Shown: positions 22,106 to 35,232 of the stretch, piece after piece
How positions within the stretch are numbered: the first letter of the stretch is position 1
Layout: each line of letters begins with the position of its first letter
Source: Parelaphostrongylus tenuis
Lineage: Eukaryota; Nematoda; Chromadorea; Rhabditida; Metastrongylidae
Direction: 5' to 3'
DNA: 64,000 bases
Assembly: GCA_019055375.1 (NCBI GenBank)
Contig: JAHQIW010007210.1
Span: 60,927-124,926, forward strand
The notes under the pieces: generated by a model
Databases searched by the model: none
What the model was told of the DNA's origin: nothing
What the model saw: only the letters and a program-made list of their open reading frames with translations
Position numbers and translations under genes: made by a program

Positions 22106-22394
22106 TTCTATTTTTATCAGAAACGGCCACTTCTGGGTACATTATGGGCACGCAAAAAGCTCTACAGTTTTTTATGCACATTCTGTTATATAATAATTTT
22201 TTCATATACTCAAAATCATACCATATTTTTGGTATAAATGCATTCTAATATATCATGCATAATCTGTTATGTTTCACACTCGGTCTGCTTTATTTGCTCA
22301 GCCAAGGTCTGTTGATCATTATTTTATGCGGGCCTACACTAAATTCATGCGACAGCCCAAACCTTGGCGATACTGAAGCTAAAACTACTATTTC
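22106..22394. other. Intergenic, no recognised feature
   Basis: AT-rich sequence between an S1 SINE and the M1 pair. Confidence 0.3.
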
Positions 22395-22998
22395 TGTCAT
22401 ATAATACCTTTATTTCGAGTGATTTGTTAAGACCACGCTCAAATACAGTAGATCCTTTCATTATCATTTGAGCCAACTTGTCATGTGGTCTGGCAAGGGC
22501 TCTTGTACAGCCCGATACTCGTGTTTTGTTCTTACAAACTCGTCAGTCGGGCAGAACCCGTCGTCTTTCGATCTTTTTATAGTCAGTTCTCTTGAGCCCT
22601 ACTGTCTCCACAGAGAGTTATCGAAGACGAACGTTTTACACTCTATGTCAAGTGAAATTTCCACTTAACACAGAGTATTGTACACTCGATTGCTTTTGGT
22701 TGGTAATTTTGTCGTATTATACCTTTATTTCGAGTGTTTTGTCAAGACCACGCTCAAATTTCAATAGATCCTTTCATTGTTATTAGAGCCAACTTGTCAT
22801 ATGGTCTGGCAAGGGCTGTTGAAATGTCTTCGATAACTCTCTGTAGGGAGAGTAGGGCTCCCGAGAGAACTGACTATAAAAAGATCGAAAGACAATGAGT
22901 TCTGCCCGACTGACGAGTCTGTAAGGACGAAACATGTGGATCGGGCTGCACAAGAGCCCTTGCCAGATCACATGACAAGTTGGCTCATATAATAATGA
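22395..22998. repeat. Two adjacent fold-back MITE copies (family M1)
   Basis: The outer segment 'tttatttcgagtg..gttaagaccacgctcaaat' occurs twice (near 22410 and 22725). The core 'gtcatgtggtctggcaaggg' occurs at 22480 and 22797, and the far end is its complement near 22965-22985. The region reads as one complete hairpin plus an extra arm. Confidence 0.75.
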
Positions 22999-23699
22999 AA
23001 GGAGCTAAAACTAGTTTTGAAATGATTTTCATTTTGCACTCTAAGAGCGTGAAAAAGATCACGTTTCAAATTCAGAGTTTTCTTTGCATATAAGAGTTAT
23101 TATATGCACAAAAGATATGCAAACTTGTAGAGGAATTTATGTTCCATGAGAGTAGTACAAAGAACTTACAGTATTCCTGAAAACCAACAAGAAAAATTTT
23201 TGTTGAAGAAATTGCGCGCTACTAGCGATTCGAATATGTTTCCGTCCGCAAAGGGATAAGCTATTGAATTGTGTCGTATAATTAGTGCAACACATGCTTA
23301 TAATCGCTTTCATACGCGACAATAAATCGACAATGAACAATCGAAAATTGGTATCAGTTTCGTAATTGTTCTGCCACGAAGTAGTCGACTGATATTTGAT
23401 ACAGGAAGCCGCAAAAATGTCACAGTACACCTAAAAAAGCCTCATATAACTGAATTATGAGAAGGAAGAATCCCGAGTACTATATAGAAAGCTTGAGTAC
23501 TCATTAGCTCCCTTGACTATGCAATGCTGGTGTCGTGAAGTTATCGCGCGGCTGAGACTGGATACAGCTAGCTAGTCGCCATAATCCTATATTCAGTTAA
23601 AAAATACGTTGCGTCACTGCGTGGGAGGGTTTGAAAATGAAAATGTCAATAAATGTACATAAGTTACTAGATACTTGAAACTTGGATGGTCCGGCTTCA
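22999..23699. other. Intergenic, no recognised feature
   Basis: The minus-strand open frame at 23137-23430 (97 codons) has no recognisable motif. I do not call it a gene. Confidence 0.3.
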
Positions 23700-23714
23700 C
23701 AAATTGTGCGTACA

Positions 23715-24012
23715 CCAGCACATGTAGCTATTTTGTTCCCTTAGTCTTGAGGTAAGCTTAACTGGGACTTTCTCACGTTCTCACCACACAAGAGCAGTCA
23801 CCAACTCTTGCGGATCAGGGGAATTTACCATGCAACTAGTCTATTAAGGCGGTGGTCATTCGTGATACGGTTTACTCTTAGCTGAGTTTTCCGCGTAGAA
23901 ACGTCGAACTCCTTCTCAGCATGGGTGGCCCTGCTGTGGTGCTGAACCCCTACTTTACTTCGCAGTCCGACACCCAGGAGCACCTCTTAGCCACAATGAG
24001 GTGGTAACTCAT
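23715..24012. repeat. Dispersed repeat (family D2), copy 1
   Basis: This matches, over roughly 290 bases in the same orientation, the sequence at 59895-60190. Shared landmarks are 'ttttgttccct', 'cactcttg.ggatc', 'actagt..ggtcattc', 'tgactctta..tgag.tttcc', 'ctccttctcagc' and 'agccac.atga'. The nature of the element is unknown. Confidence 0.6.
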
Positions 24013-24957
24013 ATGGTAGGAGTAATTAGACTGTGATAAAATATCATGGCAAGGCATATGAAGCACAGACAGAGAAAGCGAACTGAGAGAGCTTATTTAC
24101 ATTTTTGCTCTAAAAAAAATGACGGTACATTTCGTACTTAGAATGTTGTTGGATGTCTCACTAGAAATTGAAAGACCTCAAGAATTTGGGAACATTCAGA
24201 AAAAAACAGCATTTTACATTATGAATGAAATAGAACATCTACACAGCGCATAATGTGAGTCCAGAATGTTCAAATTTCGCTCAGTAACTGACCGATATTT
24301 CGCTTGGAATTGAAGTAACAAGTCGCTTATGGCATATGAATGTATAGAAATCGCTAGTGCGTAGAAATCCCGAAATAGACCGGGCTACACTAACAGAAAA
24401 GATTTTAAATGCTGACACCAATGTGGTTATGTGGATGAAATTCACGTGGTAACCACGTGACACATGCTTGACAGCGATTAGCGCATGTAAAAAATGAAAT
24501 AAAGCGCATTAAATTTGTGAATAGAAAAAGTCGTGGGAAAATGATACAAACACACCGCGCTTTACTGAGAAATCCATCTGGTAATTGGTAATAATTCGGG
24601 ATTTTACGAAGAGGAAATTGCGTGCAGCGGTGAAGCCATCTGTGCAAAATACAAGATTTGCTCGTATTCATTTGAGCCAGACTTGGACGCGTGGGGTAAT
24701 AATGGATAAAGTGCTGACACCAAATTTTAGACTTCGATGGCGCTCCAGTTGCCGCCTTTACTCGCGATCCATCTGTACACGGTGCCGAATGAGCTAATGC
24801 AAAGGTGAATCATGCTACCTGTTGTTAATATGGAGATGCTGCTTTTAAATCAATGTCTTATGCTAACAGCTTTACAAGAATGATTTTATCATGTGAAATA
24901 AACGTAAGGATTCTATTTGAAGATTTTTTTATTATTTAAAGAGTGAAGCGCTTGTAA
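24013..24957. other. Intergenic, no recognised feature
   Basis: Near 24445-24462 there are two CACGTG sites within 18 bases (CACGTGGTAACCACGTG, a perfect palindrome apart from its centre). No exon is recognised. Confidence 0.35.
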
Positions 24958-25240
24958 TAATCTTTATTTCGAGTGTTTTGTTAAGACCACGCTCAAATTT
25001 CAATAGATTTCATTGTTATTTGAGCCAACTTGCCATGTGGTCCGGTAAGGGCTCTTGTACAGCCCGATACACGTGTTTCGTCCTTACAGACTCGTCAGTC
25101 GGGCAGAACCTGTCGTCTTTCGATCATATCATAGTCAGTTCACTCGGGAGCTCTGCTCCCTTACAGAGAGTTATCGAAGACGAACGTTTTACACTCTATG
25201 TTAAGCGAAATTTTCACCTTGGCTCAAATAATAATCACTT
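24958..25240. repeat. MITE (family M1), single arm with core
   Basis: It begins 'ctttatttcgagtgttttgttaagaccacgctc' and runs through the M1 core to 'cacttggctcaaataataa'. The second arm is missing or very diverged. Confidence 0.7.
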
Positions 25241-27869
25241 CAATCACTTGCATTGTGACTTTCATTATCAACTATTCAAGTTTTGTTTTTGAGTAAGGTG
25301 AGGAAGATCACTTCTTTTTGGTTATCGGGCGCGAAACAGTATGGATAAAGAAGCTAGTAATATCAATTCGTAGATAGATTGCATTAGTACTAGGTAGTTC
25401 GAGAAGTCATGCAAATATTGATAATTTGTCATCAGAGTGTCGTGTCTCAGGCCAGATTGAATTTATTCATCGAAATAAAACTTGATAGAATTTACACATT
25501 CTTTTTCGAGCGTGAAACAGATTTATTTTGATCCAGCTCCATAAAATATTGAACGTCTAGAGGGGTCTGGATTGAGGTTTCAAATCATCTCTCTTACAAC
25601 AATTTGTCGTTATACTTGAAAAGTGATTTTCAATAGACGAGAGCTTTGGCGCGGATGATGGGCGATGAAGGAGTTTATACCCATTTGTCCATCTTTTGCA
25701 TCATCGGGCGTGGCCGCTCCTTATCATGGAAAGTAATCGGACACTTCCTGTTGATCAGTGCGTGACATTTCGTGCCGACATTGGAGTTTTTGTGCTTGAT
25801 TTCGTCGATCGGTTTTCTTTTACATGTCTCACATGCTTTCCACCGTCATTGTTGCACTGTGATTTAGAAAGCTGTGATGGACGAAACAGACACTAAAACA
25901 TCAAACGGTTGGCGTAACCTTCCTTTGATGCATTTACAGTCTCGGGAAGTACTGAGGTGGTTCAATCACTGCGCCGATCGTTTTTGACCGTCATGGAGAA
26001 TCCCTTCTTGTCGTGCGTTGCAGTACAGTTAAGGGAAGGGTCATTTCTCGTGCGTAGAAAAAGCGCTCTCGAGGCCTCGAAACGGCGATTTCTTTATTGT
26101 TATTCAATTCGCGCATGATTCATTTGTCGAGCCTCTTCGACTTTTCAGTTATTTTTCGATCTTCCAAAAGAGATTGAAATGCATACATAGGTCCTCGAAC
26201 AGTTCTACGTATATTTGCTTCCACCAAAGCTCTAAAATCGACTTCGAAAACAGAAGAGTATGCGCAAGCTTCTTCATCTCCAGCACCACATTCTCCAGGT
26301 AGAATTTTTACCTGTCCTCTTGTGTGCACACATCATGAGCAGTGTGATACTTCCTTTAATGAGTGATTTTTTTGATGCACAAAGAATTACAGAATAGCAC
26401 TGCACTGCACTAGTATTTTTTTCACGACCTAATGCTCGACGCCGTTATGTAATGTAACCGCTTTCTGAGATCTTTATTTCAACGAGTGCATAGGAGAAGG
26501 AGAACGAAAGGTATCACTGACTTGGCGCGTAATAATACCTTTTTCAGTCGCTACGGATCAGCAGCCACTCTTATCAAACCAGAATGTACAGAGGTTCCCC
26601 AAAACCGCGGTTGCGAGTCTAAGGTTCTTTTGAAGTTGTCCATGTCATGTAAAATAAATAAGGTTAAAAATAAGTGCCTAAAAGAAATGATTCTGAAATT
26701 TTATGGCAGTTATTTAACTACTACTAATGACCTTGTGCCTTCAATTTTTCGCAGGCGCTTCTGTGATTGTTTGTATACGCTTAGACAACTGCGGTCTGTC
26801 CGAGCGGCAGGAACTGGGATTGTATGGGTTCACGGAGGATATATTCAACATCATCCAAGGCACGTGAAGAAGAATGCGTTGGCGAAACGGCTAGATCATT
26901 TTTGTCCACTTAGAAGAGCATATAGATGACAATTTCAAAATTCGATAAAGACTCCTTTAGGTACACAAAGAGCATAAAGGCACACCGTTAATGATTACGA
27001 TTCGGGGGCCTAGGTGTCGAAAACATCAGCGCTCAGCACTATTGAGGCGTTTTGAATAGATATTAAGTTCAAAGATGAACCGCAAAGGCAAAAGCCGCAC
27101 TAACACACGTGGCCTGGCGCCTATTCTATGTTCGATCTTTTGATTTGGGAGGAGGAGATTCAAACGTAATTTCAAAACACAGTTTTAGTCTTACACCTGC
27201 CAAAAAGTGCGCGGTTTTATCTTGTAAAGCGGCACTTATTAGTGCAATATATTTTCATTAGTACTTTAAGTGACTGATCTATGTATACGTATTTCGTTAC
27301 TTAAATTGCGTCGAGGCTCGGAGAAGGCGAAATCACTCTAGGATCAGCTATCGAACGATTGTCATGCCGTCTTTGTTCGTTGTACGACACGAATATCTGA
27401 ATACCCCCACAATCCGTGCCATCTCTGCACTCGCCTCATCGAGTACAATATCCGTAGCTCAATCGAACTCCTTTAGAAGTTGTTCTCATGTAAAGTACAT
27501 GAAAATAGCTTTTTCGGCCTAACGTACTAATGTGTAATGGAAAATCTATCGACTTAATGCTGAAAAAATGCAACAAAATCTCGGTGTAGCAAAGTAGACG
27601 ACCTATGATGACGTAGAATAAATGGTATCAAATTACGTCGAGCGAGCTACCCTCACGTGTGAGTGGTGATTAGCATACGTTGAACTTTAGAGGTTTATAA
27701 GTATCCTTGTTCTTCACATTTCAAAGTAGTGAATATTCGACTGTTCTAGGGAATCTACGGCATTGCGTAGGTGGTCCACGTTCTGCCACATTTCATTTTC
27801 ACTAATCTAACACTGTTTATCGCAAAGTCATCCCACAATTCTCCATGTACTTAAATAAAAAGCCATAGA
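25241..27869. other. Intergenic, no confident gene
   Basis: The longest open frame (plus, 26486-26929, 147 codons) is basic and Cys-containing but shows no family motif, no good splice context and an ordinary chance length for this base composition. A minus frame at 26120-26329 has an amphipathic, protein-like end but no neighbours to join. I leave both uncalled. Confidence 0.4.
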
Positions 27870-28085
27870 AATAAAGCTCTTGATGTTGATCAATTCCTGA
27901 ACCATGCTTCTACTTCACTGGGCATCGTTTGAGGTGGATGAACGTATAATCGGGTTATACAATGAGTATCTCTGTACTATTATAAATATTTAGTGCCACT
28001 TTAGCTATCCGAGGAGAGATGATTTGGTAAGCCAAGGAAATGAGGTCGAACTAAGGACTATGTGGAACTTGCTGAAAACATCTAA
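27870..28085 (-). repeat. SINE copy (family S1), minus strand
   Basis: On the minus strand it shares the S1 body from the tRNA-like head near 28050 to the tail 'tgatcaacatcaagagcttta'. It is diverged. Confidence 0.55.
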
Positions 28086-30059
28086 CTACTGTCGTGCACT
28101 TTATCATCTACAGGGGTAGAAGTAGGGAATGACTGATTACCTACGAATTTTCAGTCTCACGTAAAATGACCGGAGGACTACCTGCAGATAGTGATATACT
28201 CAATTGTTCCTCCGTTTTTAAGCTGTTTCTTTAACAGCTTTGTACTTGTTTTGTTGGTGCTGTTCAAAAATAACTGCTATCATAGGATTGAAATTGTGAT
28301 CTTATTATTTGTAAAAACTCATTTTTTGTGTTGTTAAAGTAGCTCATGAATAAGTATCTATCAATCAGTGCCCTTTTCTCCCTTGAAATCATTTCGCTCC
28401 CTTGCGCTTTTTTATAGTTTTTTCGTAATGATTTCATACAAGTTCTCCAAAAATTTTCAGTACTTGTGCGGATCGCTGTGCGTATGGCAGTATGTTCCCA
28501 GCGATGTGGTTCATCGCTGTTCGTCTTGCTAACGCCCAGTCTTCCAATTTACCGACACCTTACGGCACTTACAACATGGCCGAATCACCTACTAACACGA
28601 TATCTACACACGATGACTAGGCTGAATTCTGGTGCGATATTTTTCTACTTAGTTCCAATTTTTTTTTGACAGTGTGCTCACGTTTTTGTACATACGGCCA
28701 TTTGAACTGGCTTTTTGAACGACCTGGTTTGAACTCCTTTCGCCTTTTCTGAGATCTTTTGTTGTTTTTGAACTGACGAGTGGAACATAGCTCACCGCGT
28801 CAAAACCAGTTACTGAGTGTTAAATTTTTGGACTTCCATGTCATAACCAGTCTCTATGCGATTGGTTTGCCGTGAAACGGTTTGAGTTCATTATCCTTTG
28901 TTCTATTGACTCATTCATAATATTACTGCTTTGTTCGTCTACACAGACAATCTTTCAAACCCTTTTCGTTTGGCTCAGTTTATATTGGAAAAAGCGTAGA
29001 AGTTCAAGGTTTATGCTACATAAAAACGGTGTATTTAGTACTTATTCTTTAGAAACAGATTTTTTTCTATAATAGTGATTTCTGTTTCTGGCTGTAGACA
29101 AAATGTAGATAGCATAACATAAAAGGGTAGAGACTTGACTGCAAAATTCTTTGGAGCAGAATCAAACTTATGAACATAATTTGAATTATTTAAACAGTAA
29201 TTATGTCAAAATTGTGATAGGTAGCTAACAACGTGGTGGGTCTGTATGATTGTAAACTTTGTCTTGCGATGTAGGAACCTAAGGTTCTCGTTACATCTGA
29301 AGCTGGTGGAGAATGTAACAGCAGGTTAAAACGTTGAAAAAGAAATCTTTCGTAGACATTTTTAGTGATCATTTGGTTATTAAGATTTTTTGAAATTTGC
29401 TGACTGGTTCATTGAAGAGGTCCATCGAGAACGTTGAGAGGCCAAGTTCGAAACCTAATTCGCTCAATTTTTGTAACGTGGTTATGCAATGTAAGGTCGA
29501 TCGTCGTTTTGCAAGCGAGTGGATCATATTGAGTGCACACGCTGCTATTTTTGATGAATTTTATCGATTTCGTGACTTTGTATAACTATTGTGGATGTTA
29601 CATCAAGCTCAACGTCATCGTGGACTAGTGCGACTGCTGATCTTCGCACAGTCACCATAACATTCCTGGCTGGGAATAGGTTTAGGGACATTTTGAGGCC
29701 GTTAACCCCGTCAAACTATTGAGATGAATGATTTAAGTTTACCTATAGAAATTACTTTTGGCTACTCTTCCTATTTGTTTCGTAAAACACGTCGCTTTTT
29801 CTGTTCAGAAGAAGTGCGGACTCATCAGGACGATTATTTTGCCAATTGTCAGGCGCCCTTGGTACCTATTTACTAGTCTGCTCACATTTCTTTTGCGTTT
29901 TATCCGTCTTGTTTTCCTTTTTGGATTAATTTGACGCAGTGACTAAGATGTTCTGCAATGTATTGGTTGACAAGAAATTTTCCAGACTTTTCGTTGTTCG
30001 CTGATTATTTTTCACGTTACTAAAGTTTTATTTTTACTGTCGTTTATAGTAGCGCTCTG
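28086..30059. other. Intergenic, no recognised feature
   Basis: T-rich stretches and short hydrophobic open frames (28466-28669, 28872-29072) without motif or splice context. Confidence 0.35.
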
Positions 30060-30064
30060 TGTTA

Positions 30065-30182
30065 CATATGTTATATATAACTATATATATAATATATTAT
30101 AACTATATATATATATGATACATACAAATCACTCTGTATACTTATATATATACATGTATATATATATATATATATATATTTT
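30065..30182. repeat. TA microsatellite
   Basis: Interrupted (TA)n runs over about 115 bases, the longest just before 30180. Confidence 0.95.
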
Positions 30183-30183
30183 T

Positions 30184-30332
30184 CAAGTATGGAGTTGTCC
30201 CAAGAGCAAAAACGATTGTTGATTCACACGAGTATCGTTTGCGTTCAAATGCTGCTTTGAACGCAACGATACTTATGTAACATCAGCAATCGCTTTTGCT
30301 TTCGACACAGTTCCATTTGAAATACATGTATA
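30184..30332. repeat. Hairpin (fold-back element F2) beside the TA microsatellite
   Basis: The core stem 'gtatcgtttgcgttcaaa' pairs with 'tttgaacgcaacgatac' around a five-base loop near 30252. Pairing extends outward, with mismatches, through 'agcaaaaacgattgttgat' and its complement to about 70 bases per arm. It is probably a small MITE inserted in TA repeats. Confidence 0.75.
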
Positions 30333-31223
30333 AGTTCCTTTGCTCTCACGTCAGATAATTCGCTCAAAAACAGTAACAATCTGTCTGATAACATATGACA
30401 TGGTTTGAGCCTTTCATGAGGTTTAGCACCGCACTTATACAGTATTAGACAACTGCTATCTCGCCCTTACAAGCTCCTCGGTAGTATGGTGCCTTTCGAT
30501 TCACTCGATCGCATACACGAGGAAATACTCCTACTTATAAAGGAAGCGATGCCAATTTATTAGATCACCGTATGTCTAGTGACCGAATCCTTCGACATTG
30601 CCAGTGACCACAGTCGGTGCTTATGGCTGGCAAAATGAAGCATACCTTCACTCTCAACTGTTTATGGACCTCATTTCAAACAATAACAATCTTTCAATCT
30701 GGTTGTGCCATACAGGGGATCGGCTGATCCAAAAAGCACCGTTTTACTGGCGAGCCTGCAAGGGAAAAACACATGTCTAGTATTGTGTAAGTGTCGAACT
30801 AGACCTCTTAAAAGGTTCAAAACATGTTATCATGTTGTCAGATCATCAATTGTTTAAGTGTTATATATCAAAGTAACCACAGAAATTTAAGTGAAAAATA
30901 ATCAAGAAAAACGAAAATGTTCCGGAAAATTTTTTGCCAATCCAACACATGTGGTTTTTGTTCAGATCCCGCGCTCCGGATTAGCCAAAGTCACCATCTC
31001 TCGGGTGTCGGTCGATATTTCACTACAAATTATGCTTTTTGAAGTAAGCATTTGTGAGGTTTCATAGTTTCTATCATCCTCTAAAGAGCGATCAATGCTG
31101 AAACCTTGACGTATTATGCTTCAATGTTCTTTGAATGGCGAAAAAGTGATCGCTGTTCAATGTTTTCTTCCTCAATTCGTCGAGTTTTGCTAGTTGAGTG
31201 GCGATTGTTTCCTTTAAATAGTC

Positions 31224-32832
31224 CTATTCAATTGCTAATAAGCACAAGTAGCCTTCGTCGGCATTCATAATCTCGACACAAAAATTTTCTAACGTTTTGT
31301 GCCTCGTCCCCAAGCAGTTACTTGTTCGTATACTTCGATGACAAAGATGACATATGGAACTATGTCCGCCGGAGCTTTTTTCCCACGGCTGATGATCAAC
31401 GTAAGACTGACAGCAGGCTAACATTACACAGCCATAATTCCTACACTTGAAGAGAACTTTTGCGTTCGACGGCTTTGTAGAGTTGCATCGTTTTCAGTTT
31501 CATAGAACATTTCTTTCGCTTTCAATTCTCTTTTTTTTTCAAATCACTAGTTGCCAGTGGTGAGCATGTAATTTATTGGCAGAAAATCTTTGTACTTTAT
31601 ACAAACTAAGCGAAATGTACTTATCTCTCGCGACACTCTTTGTACGACGCTATGTTGTAATTTCTGCAAACACTTTTATTCACTCTTGTCGCTTTTTTTC
31701 ATCTGTTGTATTTCGAAATACGCGCTGTTGAAAGTTCCTCTACCCTTTACGCTGCTCACCTTGAACAGCTTCAGTTACTACTAAGCTGCCATAGTAATAA
31801 GATTCGACTTTGACCAACAAATTCTGAATGCTCTGTGCCGCCTCAAGCTCAGCTTGTTAGTTAGAATATCATTCAATGAAGCATTTTATTCTCTACCCGC
31901 AAATCACAGTTTTACTTTTTCCCCTTCCTTAGAATTCCTAAGTTTTGAGCGGCAGACCCTCCAAAAGTATTTGCAGCAAAGGTTTTTCCTGTTGGCAATG
32001 TTCTCAGCTACTAGTGTATGAAATGTCTAAAGAAAAAAATGTCAATTGCTTAGGTAGAGAGGTTCGCCGAATATGATGGATGAGACAGAGCTCAGTGGTC
32101 CAGATCGTCAAACTTGTGCAGCGTTAGTTATGCGCCCTACGTTTCGATATCGAGGCAGAATAGAGTTCATCAACATCTACTGGACACAGATTCCAGTTCT
32201 CGATTTATGTCGTCAATTTTCTTACAGTACTTGTCTACTTTTGTGGTTTTTTGAGAGTTAAAAAGTTATAATAAATAACTTCCTATATGGTCTACCAAAA
32301 CTTCATTACAACCTTCATAGATGTAAATTCTATAAAAACCCTCAATCCATTATTTATACTAGGCATTATCGGTTGTCTTTTCAACTTTTCATCACTCATT
32401 AGTTCGTTTGATAACTCGGCATTCCATGTTTTGTGACAAAAGTGCAGACTTGACGTCGACGATCTCATTATTTTTCGTTGAAATTATATGGCTCCACGTA
32501 CACCCACGTTCTTCACCTTCTAGTATGTTCATAACGACAGAGGTTTCTTGAATGGTGGATATTCAGTTTTTTGAAATCTCTTTGCTGATTTTAGAACGAT
32601 CTTCTTCCATTGTTCCGTCAGAGGTCGTTAGCAATTGCTGATGCGTTTCGTCGACTAGAACTGAAATCTGCAGTGGTAATCCTTTGAGAACCAGCATTGA
32701 TAGGCAGGTGCCACCACTTACACGGTAGTCAGACAAAGGACTCTGCATGTCTGGCTCTTTGTCTGCTTTCCCACGGGGCGCCATGCCGCCATCATAGTAG
32801 CTGAGTGAGATTTGACGTCGCGCAGTGAACAT
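31224..32832 (-). CDS. Weak candidate: two-exon cysteine-rich gene, unrecognised
   Basis: I do not recognise this. On the minus strand an ATG at 32832 opens a frame that runs, after about 37 codons, into a strong donor (CGT followed by gtaagt). Near 31405 an acceptor CTGTCAG opens a frame in the same phase (0). It carries CHLCHRSIRTSNC and further Cys/His residues and ends at a TAG at 31224. The phases agree and the second exon is protein-like, with a possible Cys/His metal site. The intron of about 1.3 kb and both ends are guesses, and no family match comes to mind. It could equally be two unrelated open frames. Confidence 0.22.
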
Positions 32833-35225
32833 CAGATGACTCTCATGGTCCTCAAAGAGTTAAGTCTTTAAACTTTTTGTCCTCTGTGCCGCTTTGTAGG
32901 ATTTGGTACTTCACATTGCTACACAACAACAGTTTAAGCAACAAACAACAAGTGACAGTTATAAGGACCATAAAAGCAGTCTTCATAACTGATAACACTG
33001 TTCTGAGGGAAACGGAGACGCTGCATCGTCAGCCACCGATCTAGAAGGAAACATACCGACCTTGCGAAAACATTGGAGGATTAGTTATCAAGACATTCTT
33101 TTCGATTCACTTTCACTTTTCATTCAGCATGGCGAGGTTTATAGAAAATGGAGTTTCGACCTATAATGAAATAGGTAACGCCATGTTATGTAATTTGTCA
33201 ACAAATTTCGCGATGATCCAATGTTCATCATTGTTTGAACTCTGCTAGCTCATTAAGACCTAGCCCAACAGCACAACTCATGTCGCTACCTTCGTCACGC
33301 GAGAAAAAAAATTTGGAATCGAGGCAAGAAAAACGCGAAACCAGTTCAGATTAGGTGCTAGAGTGAAAATACGGAACTATATACTGTGTCGACTCTGTTA
33401 CTCTTTCACTATTTCTCTTGTTTCGTTCAAATGACCCACCTTTATTTTATATACTGTTCGCATTATAGCACTTCTTTTATACGGATCATTGTGCAATAGT
33501 CAGCCACGAATGTATTTATATCCCGTTTAGATTATGCTACCAAGTGAGAATTTTAGCTTGCTCAAGTATGAGATAGGGTGCTAATCGAGTTGACTCTATG
33601 CGAAATCCCGAGATGTTCTGCCAAAGCTTTTTCACGCTTTCATCACATGCCCTGCCCAGAATCTTGATAGGAATCTGCTGAAGCAATCTCACGTTCGCAT
33701 CACGTGAATTCGTTGGTCTTTATGGATTGGAGGAAGTTTATACTAAGTCCTGGCGCGAACGGCGGAGGGGTGGGAAACTTTATTGTCTCGGGGCGGGGTC
33801 GAAACAACGGCCATTGTATGCTCTTGCCACTCAAATCGCCCCGCGCTGAACTGAATTTAGGTTCAAAAAGGCGTCTGTGTGTTGCCCTCTTCTCCTTCCT
33901 TCTATACCTTTCTGTCTTTTTTTTAAGAGTTACAAGGGGAGGATCTAACAACAAACACCTCTTTTGCTTCTTGGGTGCGCTGACCTCTTTGTCTTATTAT
34001 GCTTTTTCCTGGTACACGAGTTTCATCTTCCTATGTACATGGATTTTAGCCATGTACACTGGTAATGATCACTTTTGAATATAAACAAGAAAACTCGCGC
34101 GTTTCGGTCTCCTATCCTTCAGAGCCACTGGAGTGTTATCGCTTTAGACTTCCATATTCCTTCTTTTATCCCCCCTATCAAGACTAGTCGGTTGTAGCTC
34201 TACATTAGGAAGCCAATGCAGTAGCAGTGTTGTAATTATTCAGAAGAACAGTGGGATCCTCGATATTTGTTCTGCTTAAATGTTTTCTGCTGGGCAAGCA
34301 AAAGTCACTTTGACCAATTTCCAGAACGCTCTAAGTCTTTAGCCTATTTCGGACATTATGCCCCAATTTTTGGCGCGCGAAAATTCATCTCTCCGTAGTT
34401 TACCTTTGTCTCTCATTCTTTTCATAAAAGCAAATTGACTTTGTTTTTTGTCATTAAGTATTTTTAAACGGCAACATTACATATTTTGGACCAGTTCAGA
34501 CTTGGAATTGCTCTGTGGCCTTAAGGCTTGGATGCACTAAGTAGAGGACGTCTTTGAAACGCCCCTGTCCGCAAGTGGCTCAAAGTAATTCTCACGATGC
34601 GCTTAATGGGAAACAAGCCTCCATCTGGGTGCTCTATGTTTTCTTTTCATCTCTTGTGTTTTCAATACGATTAGAAGAAAGAAATGTGTCTAGAATTAGA
34701 GATGACAGCTTTTTGTCGCAATTAGAGAGAGAGGAACGCTAGTATGTCGTCGTCTGAACACACGCCCATTTCGTATAGAATCGTTCACGTCGTTCGTTAC
34801 TTGCCCCTTCCCTTCCTTCTTTCGAATCCACAATGGAAGCGAATCTACAGCTATCAACACCGTTTTACTCGTCATTGACAAGGACTCTTTGATAGTCAAA
34901 TACTACCTGTTTTCATGTATTTTTCCAGCTTTTCCCCCATTATAGTGATTTAGCTGTTTTCGAACGGATGGGAAATTATCCTAATTGGAAAAGCGATCCC
35001 CCAATTTTTCAATTTTCCAATAATTTCCCATCATATATTAATATAGCTGCTTTTCTATAGCCAAGATTCAATAGGATTCGTAGGTTTCCATATTTCATAG
35101 CTTTCCTCATAGTGCCACAACTAGAGCATATCGATCAGAGCGCATGCCCTAAAGCTACAGTAGACGAGCTTCAGATGTGAAAAAAAGCGCGTATCTGTCG
35201 TGGCGAAGGAGACAGCATCATGTGG
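32833..35225. other. Intergenic, one GC-rich island, no confident gene
   Basis: At 33750-33870 there is a GC-rich patch with GGCGGAGGGGTGGG and GGGGCGGGG. Long frames are open on both strands across it, with pyrimidine-rich sequence after. No protein family fits either frame. A promoter-like or structural role is possible but not shown. Confidence 0.35.
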
Positions 35226-35232
35226 CGTGATT

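Noticed and set aside
26486..26929. 147-codon plus-strand open frame
   Set aside because: The longest non-transposon frame, but basic, without motif, repeat or splice context, and of a length expected by chance in 64 kb.
33704..34078. 124-codon plus frame with a hydrophobic end
   Set aside because: It overlaps an equally open minus frame over GC-rich and pyrimidine-rich DNA; no family resemblance.
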